Assembly: GCA_902470265.1 (NCBI GenBank)
Contig: CABRFW010000052.1
Location: 1 to 9,007 of the forward strand
DNA: 9,007 bases
Reading direction: 5' to 3'
Origin: an uncultured Collinsella sp.
GTDB taxonomy: Bacteria; Actinomycetota; Coriobacteriia; Coriobacteriales; Coriobacteriaceae
The position numbers and the translations under genes were made by a program. Of the stretch, positions 1 to 5,508 are shown one piece after another; the stretch's first letter is position 1, and each line of letters opens with the position of its first letter. Under the pieces are notes generated by a model. It had not been told where the DNA came from. It saw only the letters and a list, made by a program, of their open reading frames with translations, and did no database searches.

Positions 1-966
1 GCAGCAGTTACCCTCATCAATTTCTTGAGGATCAACAAGCCCCAGACTGTCCGCGAGCTCGGGGTCGTTTGGAACGGCAGCGGGCTCATTCGATGCTTCG
101 AAAGAAGCTGGGACGCTGTTTGTCGGCGACGGCGTGTCGCCCGCACCTGCTTCTTTGTCCGCGCTCTCTTCTTGTATGGTTGCGTTGATGGGTTCGTCGT
201 TTGAGGGGAGCGTCTTGGCGTCAAGCGCGGAGGGGAGAATTCCGATGGCTCCTGATCCGTTCCACTCCATTTCGAGAAGCGCCGGGTCGGCAAGAATGCG
301 TTGCCTGCTTTGCGCGTGGGCATCGATTTCAATAGGGCCTGCCTCTATCCCTCGTGTAAGGCTGAGTGATCCGGCTGGCTTCTCGAAATGAGCGTCTGTG
401 TCTTTGGTGCTGACGGCGTAGAACAGCAGGGACGCTTCTCCCGCCGCGATGGCATCGGTGCCGGCTTTGGTCAGTCGCAACGATGCCGTGAATGAGAGGG
501 TGGGCTGCGCATCGTCTGCATTCGCGGCGGCGCAGCCCAGACATATACCGCCTCCTTTCTCAAAAAACGTACCGTCGAAGGCGACCTTCGCTCCGTTCGC
601 CGAGTCATCGACCGAAGCGATGTCGATGCGCAGCTCTAAATTGCATGGATCGCCATCTGCATCGAGCACAACCGAGCGCCACGTGCAGACGGCGCACCCC
701 GCCTGGGAGCCGTTTGCCTTGTTCGAACGATTGATATCCACGACTATCGAGCCGTCCGTATTACGACGAAGGTATCCCGAGGTTGAGATTGCGGCCTGTG
801 CGATCGAAAAACGCTTGCACGCAATGGCGCTCGACGGATTTGGTGCGGAGCTTAGGGCCGCTGGTAAGGAGTCTGCCATGACGGGAGTCGCCCAAGCGGC
901 GACAGGCGTTCCGGTTGCGAGCGCGCCGCAGAGTGCGACGACGGGCAAAAGGTTCTTCGATGCCAT
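1..966 (-). CDS. Secreted surface protein with paired cysteines, C-terminus beyond window
   Basis: The minus-strand frame is open for 322 codons from an ATG at 966 to the left edge, so the gene is partial. A good ribosome site (AAGGAGA, 971-977) sits four bases before the ATG. The first ~31 residues form a signal peptide (K4, hydrophobic 6-24, AWA and VMA cleavage candidates), so the product is exported. Residues ~50-215 look like a beta-rich domain. It holds CxxC pairs at C91/C94 and C142/C145 plus C50 and C108, which could form disulfides or bind metal. From about residue 245 the chain is rich in Ser, Pro, Ala, Asp and Glu, like a wall-spanning linker. It starts 18 bases after the small LAQTG gene, so it is probably co-transcribed. 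I noticed four ATA codons, unlike the GC-rich redox genes. I do not recognise a named family; a role in the same surface structure is inferred. Confidence 0.75.
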   Translation of the reverse strand, partial: MASKNLLPVVALCGALATGTPVAAWATPVMADSLPAALSSAPNPSSAIACKRFSIAQAAISTSGYLRRNTDGSIVVDINRSNKANGSQAGCAVCTWRSVVLDADGDPCNLELRIDIASVDDSANGAKVAFDGTFFEKGGGICLGCAAANADDAQPTLSFTASLRLTKAGTDAIAAGEASLLFYAVSTKDTDAHFEKPAGSLSLTRGIEAGPIEIDAHAQSRQRILADPALLEMEWNGSGAIGILPSALDAKTLPSNDEPINATIQEESADKEAGAGDTPSPTNSVPASFEASNEPAAVPNDPELADSLGLVDPQEIDEGNCC

Positions 967-984
967 GGGGTCTCCTTAGCTAAT

Positions 985-1266
985 TTAGTGCGGCCTGTTC
1001 ATGTTTTGTTTCTGGCTGTGTTTGATGTGCAGACCGAGGCCGGCGGTTCCCGCGCCTGCTGCTGCGGCGCCTGCTGCCAAGAGCCATCGTTTGTCGCCTG
1101 TCTGCGCCAACGGTTCCTCGCGGTCGCTGCGGTCGAGCTCCGAGAGGTCGACCGTCACTTGCGTGGCGGCCTGCGCCTGTTCTTGCTGGGCAAAGGCCAT
1201 GGCTGGCCCAAACGCTAGGATGCTGACGGCGGCGGCCAGGGCGACGGCCTTATGCCGTGTGCGCAC
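985..1266 (-). CDS. Very small sortase-anchored surface protein (LAQTG signal)
   Basis: The product is 93 residues from GTG at 1266, or 103 from TTG at 1296. I prefer GTG because it gives a compact basic n-region (VRTRHK) before a hydrophobic signal peptide ending in an AFA-type cleavage site. TTG has an AAGG eight bases upstream, so it stays possible. Near the C-terminus come LAQTGD, a hydrophobic run of Ala, Gly and Leu, and a basic tail (HIKHSQK): a complete sortase sorting signal with Ala in place of the usual Pro. After signal peptidase and sortase cleavage only about 30 acidic and Gln-rich residues would stay on the wall. The gene overlaps the end of the upstream WxL-like gene, implying translational coupling. 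Small LPxTG proteins also occur in WxL loci of Firmicutes. The role, perhaps a wall tether for the neighbours, is inferred. Confidence 0.8.
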   Translation of the reverse strand: MRTRHKAVALAAAVSILAFGPAMAFAQQEQAQAATQVTVDLSELDRSDREEPLAQTGDKRWLLAAGAAAAGAGTAGLGLHIKHSQKQNMNRPH

Positions 1267-1849
1267 CGGGCTCGACCGTCCAGGTGATCGTTGCAACCTG
1301 ATCGCCTTCGCCGGTTACGCGGAAGATGTCGCGCGTGACGCGGGCGACGTTTCCGCTTGTCTTGAGCTTAATTTTGTCCGTGCCACCGGCAATGCCCTGG
1401 TAGCCCATGTCGAAGGCTGCATTCTTGGAAAGATCGAGGCCCGTTCCCTGCATTGCGGCGCTGGCGTTCTGGAGCGCGCCGTCGGGGCCGACCTTAAAGT
1501 CGATGGAGTTCTGCGCGGTTCCGGCCTTGGCGTCGGCAGCAATGGTCCAGGTGTTCATGGCGTCGATCTTCATGTTGGTGACATGGATGCCGTAGGCCGA
1601 ATGATTGTCGATGGTGGTCGCGTCTTCTGAGGGGCCCTGAAGCGTGCCGTCGGCCTTGGCGACGAAGGGAATAACCGTCGGAACTTTGAACTCAACGTTG
1701 TCGATCTCGGTCCTGACCATTACTTTCGTGGTTCCAACGCGCCCGGCCGCCATAGCTGGCGTCGGGGCGGCGCCCATTGCGAGCGCGAGCGCGAGCCCTG
1801 TGCCCACGACGAGCGCTCTGACTCCGTTCATGTTCCTGGTGATGTCCAT
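1250..1849 (-). CDS. Secreted WxL-like surface protein
   Basis: The protein has 199 residues. ATG at 1849 is preceded by AAGGAA at six-base spacing; Met7 is a weaker alternative start. Residues 1-35 form a signal peptide with an AMAA cleavage region. The mature part starts with a beta-strand pattern, VEFKVPTVIPFVAKADG, then an HVTNMKI strand and TWTIAAD, and the chain ends in ATITWTVEPG. The two W-T-I/V motifs, one mid-chain and one at the extreme C-terminus, match the layout of WxL domains, which bind peptidoglycan non-covalently in enterococci and lactobacilli. The resemblance is from pattern only and is distant. There is no sortase signal or membrane anchor, so attachment would need the WxL-like fold or a partner. 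Neighbours are the membrane-anchored protein upstream and the LAQTG protein overlapping its 3' end. It probably forms part of a surface complex. Confidence 0.8.
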   Translation of the reverse strand: MDITRNMNGVRALVVGTGLALALAMGAAPTPAMAAGRVGTTKVMVRTEIDNVEFKVPTVIPFVAKADGTLQGPSEDATTIDNHSAYGIHVTNMKIDAMNTWTIAADAKAGTAQNSIDFKVGPDGALQNASAAMQGTGLDLSKNAAFDMGYQGIAGGTDKIKLKTSGNVARVTRDIFRVTGEGDQVATITWTVEPGAHTA

Positions 1850-1869
1850 GGTCGTTCCTTTCTATTCGC

Positions 1870-1886
1870 CGCGGGCCGTCCCCGCG
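1870..1886 (-). promoter_or_regulatory. GC-rich hairpin between two surface genes
   Basis: A perfect 6-bp inverted repeat (CGCGGG/CCCGCG) with a 5-base loop lies in the 90-bp gap between the membrane-protein stop (1940) and the WxL-like start (1849). No T-run follows on the minus strand, so it is not a standard terminator. It sits about 20 bases before the start codon, between the two cistrons. It could protect a processed 3' segment and raise output of the secreted genes relative to the first two; that role is inferred. Confidence 0.35.
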
Positions 1887-1939
1887 ATGATTGGACGAAT
1901 GCTGGTGAATTGCGTGCGGTGCCGCGTCGGCCGGAAAAG

Positions 1940-2449
1940 CTAGTTCTCGGCTTGCTCAACCCGCACCTTGACACGTGTCGGATTGCCGTGGCTGTCGAGG
2001 GTCTTGGCATCGAGTGCCTGGATCTCGATGTACGCCTCGCCTTCTTTGATGTCGCCGGCGGGGCACGTTTCGATTGTCTTGCCGGTCTCGACCACACCGG
2101 ATTCGTACATGGTCTCGTCGTTTTGGATGACGCGGAATCGCTGGGGAAATTTATTGTCTTGGACGTTTTGCACGTTGACGCGCAGCTTGCCGTCCTCCTG
2201 CAGCTGAGCGACCGGTGCGACCGAAATCGTCATCATGTTGTCGCGGACTATGGCGTCGAGCTCATCTTGGATTTCCTGACGCGTTTTGCCCTCGGCCGTC
2301 GTAACCGAAGCGCCCGCCTCGGGTACGGGCTGCGACTGCCAAGCGTATAGTCCTACGGCGACAAGGGCACAGACGATGGCCAAGCAGGCAACGATGAGCT
2401 TCTTGCGACGACCCAGGCCTGCAAAGTGGGGTGGCTTCTTCGCGCTCAT
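1940..2449 (-). CDS. Membrane-anchored extracytoplasmic protein of the surface locus
   Basis: The protein has 169 residues. ATG at 2449 overlaps the upstream stop as ATGA, and AAGGA lies six bases before it. The same frame stays open far upstream, but that part has no start with a good ribosome site and would overlap the upstream gene. After a basic N-terminus (GRRKK, ~13-17) there is one hydrophobic segment (~18-40), so it is a type II protein or has an uncleaved signal anchor. A polar stretch (~45-75) leads to a beta-rich domain (~80-165) with FRVIQNDETMYESG and a final KVRVEQ strand. From memory, small proteins with the Y-x-SG pattern and a similar beta domain accompany WxL-like and LPxTG surface genes in gut Gram-positives; this needs a profile search. 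It probably acts on the outer membrane face, helping display or assembly of the downstream secreted proteins. Confidence 0.8.
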   Translation of the reverse strand: MSAKKPPHFAGLGRRKKLIVACLAIVCALVAVGLYAWQSQPVPEAGASVTTAEGKTRQEIQDELDAIVRDNMMTISVAPVAQLQEDGKLRVNVQNVQDNKFPQRFRVIQNDETMYESGVVETGKTIETCPAGDIKEGEAYIEIQALDAKTLDSHGNPTRVKVRVEQAEN

Positions 2450-2742
2450 GCGGCATCCTTGGCGGTATAGATGCGCGCAAAGGTGGACGGGTTCGCTCCA
2501 AAGAGCATGTGAAGCATCAGGCGGCGTGAGTAGACAAGCTCGTCGAAGTCGGGAGGGAGCTCGATGTCGTGGATATGCGCGATGCGGTGGGCGAGCGCCG
2601 AGAACGACTCGGGGTCGCAGATCACATCGGTGGTAACGTGGTAGACCGTCGTATCGGGGAATGCCTCTTCGTCGAAAGGCAGGAGATGGGGATCGTCGTC
2701 GACTTCGATGGCGATGCCGTACTGGGGCCAGTAATATGCCAT
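2446..2742 (-). CDS. Small soluble protein with nuclease-like core motif, first gene of surface operon
   Basis: The protein has 98 residues. ATG at 2742 follows a strong GGGAGG site at five-base spacing. It has no signal peptide or membrane segment, so it is cytoplasmic. The N-terminus reads YYWPQYGIAIEVDDDPH, resembling the core strand of DUF559/Vsr-like proteins of the restriction-endonuclease fold, where the pattern is D-x-x-WP-x-x-x-x-A-I-E-I-D-G-x-x-H. Here the usual preceding Asp and the large N-terminal region are absent, so it may be a remnant or a repurposed domain. The rest is mixed alpha/beta, with a helix around LAHRIAHIHDI and a basic, Leu-rich end. An in-frame TAA lies in the leader, so it does not extend upstream. 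Its stop overlaps the next start by four bases, tying it to the surface operon. The nuclease likeness is weak; function unknown. Confidence 0.75.
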   Translation of the reverse strand: MAYYWPQYGIAIEVDDDPHLLPFDEEAFPDTTVYHVTTDVICDPESFSALAHRIAHIHDIELPPDFDELVYSRRLMLHMLFGANPSTFARIYTAKDAA

Positions 2743-2763
2743 GGGAACCTCCCTGCTTCTGGG

Positions 2764-2787
2764 GCCAAAACTTCTGTCGGTTTTGGC
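2764..2787 (-). promoter_or_regulatory. Leader hairpin of the surface operon
   Basis: GCCAAAAC (2764-2771) and GTTTTGGC (2780-2787) form a perfect 8-bp inverted repeat around an 8-base loop. It lies 22 bases upstream of the start at 2742 and just before the GGGAGG ribosome site in the minus-strand message. It could be an RNA hairpin that affects translation or stability, or a DNA operator. No T-run follows in the minus direction, so it is not a terminator for that strand. Confidence 0.45.
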
Positions 2788-2816
2788 TGTCGATGCCGAC
2801 CGTATCAGCCGTTACT

Positions 2817-2850
2817 TGACCAATTGCTGACCAAATGCTTGACGGATTGG
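2817..2850. repeat. Tandem 11-bp direct repeat, possible regulator binding site
   Basis: TGACCAATTGC (2817-2827) is followed directly by TGACCAAATGC (2828-2838), with 10 of 11 bases identical. A degenerate third copy, TGACGGATTGG, lies at 2840-2850 (8 of 11). Repeats one helical turn apart, with a 7-bp core and 4-bp spacer, are the usual layout of sites for OmpR/PhoB-family response regulators. They fall between the minus-strand promoter candidate and the hairpin, in the predicted leader, which would fit repression. No regulator gene is in the window, so the binding protein is unknown. Confidence 0.45.
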
Positions 2851-2875
2851 CGTCTCCGCAGGTAAAAGGCGGCAA

Positions 2876-2904
2876 AAAATACTCCAACTTTTTTCGAGCG
2901 ACAA
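2876..2904 (-). promoter_or_regulatory. Candidate promoter of the surface operon
   Basis: On the minus strand TTGTCG (2904-2899) is separated by exactly 17 bases from TATTTT (2881-2876). Each matches four of six consensus bases of a housekeeping promoter, and the spacer carries an A-run. Transcription would start near 2868 and give a leader of about 125 bases containing the direct repeats and the hairpin. It is the best minus-strand candidate I found in this region, but it was identified by eye only. Confidence 0.35.
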
Positions 2905-3007
2905 TCGCGCGGTCGGCGACGGCGGGGCCATATGTGTCAAAAGCATCGTCTGCCGAGGAAATCAAGCCGCTCGCCGAATTGCACGAACGTAAAAATCGCC
3001 AATTATG

Positions 3008-3031
3008 GAGACGGTCTCGAACACGTCGACG
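3008..3031. promoter_or_regulatory. Two adjacent palindromes upstream of the redox operon
   Basis: GAGAC-G-GTCTC (3008-3018) is a perfect 5-bp inverted repeat around one base, and CGTCGACG (3024-3031) is an 8-bp palindrome. They lie 58-81 bases upstream of the GTG at 3089, right after the weak plus-strand promoter candidate ending at 3006. That is a typical place for a repressor operator, such as a lactate-responsive regulator. Short palindromes also arise by chance in GC-rich DNA. Confidence 0.25.
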
Positions 3032-3088
3032 AAACGATGCGGTAACATCTCCCTGCAAACACTGTAGTTAGCTAAAGGGGGAGTTCGC

Positions 3089-4690
3089 GTGTCTGTAACC
3101 ATCAAACCCTTCACCGACGAGTTCGAAGAGTATGGCCGCGATGAATCTCGCGCATCGGGCGAAGCATCGAGCATCTCGTTTCCGACAACGGAAAACGAGG
3201 TCCGTGCCATTTTGGAAAAGCTCCATGCCGAGCGTGTCCCGGTAACGGTTCAGGGCGCCCGAACCGGCCTTGCCGCCGGTGCCGTGCCCCACGGCGGGCA
3301 TATCCTCAATACTTCCCGTATGAATCGCTACTTGGGCCTTCGCCGCGATGAACAAGGCCAATTTCTGCTGCGCGTGGAGCCGGGCGTTGTGCTCTCGGAG
3401 CTGCGCAAGCAGCTGAGCAAGAAGGTGCTGCCGACCGCTGGTTGGGACCAGGCATCGCTTAAGGCCTACGATGAGTTTCAAGAGGCCCCCGAGCAGTTCT
3501 TTCCCACCGATCCCACCGAGGCGTCTGCCTGTCTGGGCGGCATGGCGGCATGTAACGCCTCCGGTGCCCGCAGCTACGCCTACGGCCCCATGCGCCCACA
3601 TATCACGGGACTCCACGTCGCGCTGGCTGATGGCGATTTGCTTGAGCTTCAGCGCGGCGAGGCTTTTGCCCAGGGCCGCCGCCTGTCGCTCGTGACGGCA
3701 GTGGGCCGTGCACTCGAGCTTGACCTTCCCGACTACACCATGCCCAAGACCAAAAATGCTTCGGGCTATTTCGTTGCTGACGATATGGATGCCATCGAAT
3801 TGTTTATCGGTGCGTGTGGCACAATCGGCGTCATCACCGAGCTCGAGATTGCCCTGCAGGCGGCGCCTGCGGTCGTTTGGGGCGTGAGCTGTTTCTTTGA
3901 CAGCGAAGACAAGGCCGTGTCCTTCACCGATTCCGTGCGTCCCGTCCTGTCCCATGCGGCTGCCATCGAGTACTTCGACGCTGGCGCCCTGGATATTCTA
4001 CGTCGCCAGCGCGAGCAGTCGACGGCGTTTGCCTCGCTGCCGGCGCTCGACAAAGAGGCCAAGGTCTGTGTCTACGTGGAGCTCGACTGCGACGACGAAG
4101 TTCAGGCGACTGAGGAGCTGTATCACTTGGGGTGGGTACTGGAGCTTGCGGGTGGCCGCGACGACGCGACCTGGGTTGCGCGCACCGAGGTCGATCGCGA
4201 ATGCCAGCGGTTCTTCCGCCATGCGGTGCCCGAGAGCGTCAACATGCTCATCGACGAGCGTCGCCGCACGGATCCCGCCATCACCAAACTGGGCTCGGAC
4301 ATGTCGGTGCCCAATGCACGCTTGGCCGATGTCATCGCCCTTTATCGCCGCACGTTGGCCGAAAGTGGGCTTGAATCTGCCGCCTGGGGGCACATCGGTA
4401 ACAACCATCTGCATGTGAACATTCTGCCGCGCGATGCGCAGGAATACCGCCGCGGCGGAGAACTCTTTGCCCGGTGGGCTTCCGAGGTCACGGTCATGGG
4501 CGGCGCCGTCTCCGCCGAACACGGTGTCGGCAAGATCAAGGCGGGCTTCTTGGAGACGATGTACGGTCACGAGGCCATGGTCGAGTCGGCACGGCTTAAG
4601 CTCCAGCTCGATCCTGCCGGGCAGCTGGGCCGCGGTAACCTGTTTTCGGAGAAGCTCTTGGATGAGCTCGTCCAGAAAGGGGGCGCGTGA
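3089..4690 (+). CDS. FAD-linked 2-hydroxyacid (probably lactate) dehydrogenase, LctD/GlcD type
   Basis: The protein has 533 residues from a GTG after a strong GGGGGAG site at five-base spacing. It belongs to the vanillyl-alcohol-oxidase-like flavoproteins. The FAD-binding (PCMH) domain spans ~30-235 with QGARTGLAAGAVP (55-67) and GGMAACNASGARSYAYG (150-166). The C-terminal FAD-oxidase domain spans ~270-525 with the catalytic/metal-site motifs H435-IGNN-H440-L-H442 and SAEHGVGK (475-482). No signal peptide or Fe-S cysteine motif is seen, so it is probably cytosolic and needs an electron partner. The etfB and etfA that follow fit that partner, as in the Acetobacterium woodii Lct complex. The predicted reaction is lactate to pyruvate, with electrons passed to Etf. 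It is longer than the ~467 residues I recall for A. woodii LctD, and glycolate or 2-hydroxyglutarate cannot be excluded as substrates. Its stop overlaps the GTG start option of etfB. Confidence 0.93.
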   Translation: MSVTIKPFTDEFEEYGRDESRASGEASSISFPTTENEVRAILEKLHAERVPVTVQGARTGLAAGAVPHGGHILNTSRMNRYLGLRRDEQGQFLLRVEPGVVLSELRKQLSKKVLPTAGWDQASLKAYDEFQEAPEQFFPTDPTEASACLGGMAACNASGARSYAYGPMRPHITGLHVALADGDLLELQRGEAFAQGRRLSLVTAVGRALELDLPDYTMPKTKNASGYFVADDMDAIELFIGACGTIGVITELEIALQAAPAVVWGVSCFFDSEDKAVSFTDSVRPVLSHAAAIEYFDAGALDILRRQREQSTAFASLPALDKEAKVCVYVELDCDDEVQATEELYHLGWVLELAGGRDDATWVARTEVDRECQRFFRHAVPESVNMLIDERRRTDPAITKLGSDMSVPNARLADVIALYRRTLAESGLESAAWGHIGNNHLHVNILPRDAQEYRRGGELFARWASEVTVMGGAVSAEHGVGKIKAGFLETMYGHEAMVESARLKLQLDPAGQLGRGNLFSEKLLDELVQKGGA

Positions 4691-4692
4691 AG

Positions 4693-5508
4693 ATGAGCGA
4701 TTTCCATATGGTGGTGTGCGTCAAGGCCGTGCCGGGAAGCACCGAGGTCAAGATGGACCCCAAGACCAATACCATCGTGCGCGATGGCAAACAGGCGGTC
4801 ATTAATCCCTTTGACGCGAGCGCTTTGGAATGCGCGCTGGCGCTGAAGGACGACTTTATCGGCTTTGGCATGGATGTGCGCGTGACGGTGGTGTCGATGG
4901 GCATCCCCGCGACCGAGTCGCTGCTGCGCGACTGCATCGCCCGAGGCGCCGACGACGCGCTGCTGCTGACCGATCGCGCCTTTGCAGGTGCCGATACCCT
5001 GGCAACCACCTATGCCCTCAAGTGCGGCATCGAGGCGCTCGACGAGGACTTCGACCTGCTCATCTGCGGCAAGATGGCGGTGGATGGCGATACGGCCCAG
5101 ATTGGTCCCGAGCTTGCCGGTGCCTTTGATATTCCCTGCGTGACCGACGTGAGCTGCGTGCAGAGCGCGGGCTTTACGACCTGTGGCTCGCTGGCGCTCG
5201 TTCACGGATGCGATGCCGGCGAGGAGACGGTGTACCTTGAGATGCCGTGCGCGATGACGACTGCCAAGGAGATTGGCCAGTTGCGTATGCCGAGTATTGC
5301 CGGTATCCGCGCGGCGGAGGAGGCGGACGTGCGCGTGGTCAGTGCCGCCGACGTGAACGCCGACCCCGCGCGTTGCGGTCTTGCCGGGTCGCCGACACAG
5401 GTCGTGCGCTCGTTTGTGCCCGACCGTGACCAAACGTGCGAGGCCGTTGAGGGGACGGCGTCCGAGCAGGCGGCAAAGCTTGCCAAGATTATCGAGGGGA
5501 TGGCATAG
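4693..5508 (+). CDS. etfB: Electron transfer flavoprotein beta subunit
   Basis: EtfB has 271 residues from ATG at 4693, about nine bases after the GGGGG of AGAAAGGGGG. A GTG at 4687 in the same frame adds two residues and would overlap the dehydrogenase stop as GTGA; either keeps the genes coupled. The family pattern is clear: VVCVKAVPGSTEVKMD near the N-terminus, INPFDASALE, VSMG, then GADTLATTYALK and ICGKMAVDGDTAQIGPELAG in the nucleotide-binding core. EtfB pairs with EtfA, and in bifurcating complexes it carries the flavin that meets NAD(H). Being sandwiched between the flavoprotein dehydrogenase and a ferredoxin-fused EtfA supports membership of an electron-bifurcating Etf group. The next gene starts on the base after its stop. 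Confidence 0.95.
   Translation: MSDFHMVVCVKAVPGSTEVKMDPKTNTIVRDGKQAVINPFDASALECALALKDDFIGFGMDVRVTVVSMGIPATESLLRDCIARGADDALLLTDRAFAGADTLATTYALKCGIEALDEDFDLLICGKMAVDGDTAQIGPELAGAFDIPCVTDVSCVQSAGFTTCGSLALVHGCDAGEETVYLEMPCAMTTAKEIGQLRMPSIAGIRAAEEADVRVVSAADVNADPARCGLAGSPTQVVRSFVPDRDQTCEAVEGTASEQAAKLAKIIEGMA

Larger units (their letters stand above)
2743..3088. other. Divergent intergenic control region
   Basis: These 346 bases separate the minus-strand surface operon from the plus-strand redox operon. No believable gene is present, although a minus-strand frame stays open across it. Starting from the surface-operon side there are an 8-bp hairpin (2764-2787), an 11-bp tandem direct repeat (2817-2850), a minus-strand promoter candidate (2876-2904), and two palindromes near a weak plus-strand promoter candidate (TTGCAC 2979-2984, AATTAT 3001-3006, 16-base spacer). 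The middle contains an A6/T6 flanked AT block (2874-2894) that stands out from the GC-rich background. The length and number of elements suggest both operons are regulated here, or that part of the region is an interspersed repeat. Confidence 0.6.

Noticed and set aside
449..979. Plus-strand open frame of 176 codons
   Set aside because: It is the shadow of the secreted protein on the minus strand, has no ribosome site, and its composition is not protein-like.
1001..1630. Plus-strand open frame of 209 codons
   Set aside because: It is antisense to two signal-peptide genes that have clear motifs; it has no recognisable domain.
2874..2894. A6/T6 block as a bidirectional terminator
   Set aside because: There is no GC stem between the A and T runs, and a promoter reading fits better.
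2450..3058. Minus-strand open frame upstream of and continuous with the 169-residue membrane protein (total 372 codons)
   Set aside because: It overlaps the well-supported 98-residue gene in another frame and lacks a good start. The real start at 2449 has a ribosome site, an ATGA junction and a proper membrane anchor.
3068..3955. Minus-strand open frame of 295 codons
   Set aside because: It is antisense to the dehydrogenase and arises from high GC at third codon positions; the sense protein has all family motifs. Similar long shadows at 4567-5433, 6016-6759 and 7611-8441 were rejected likewise.
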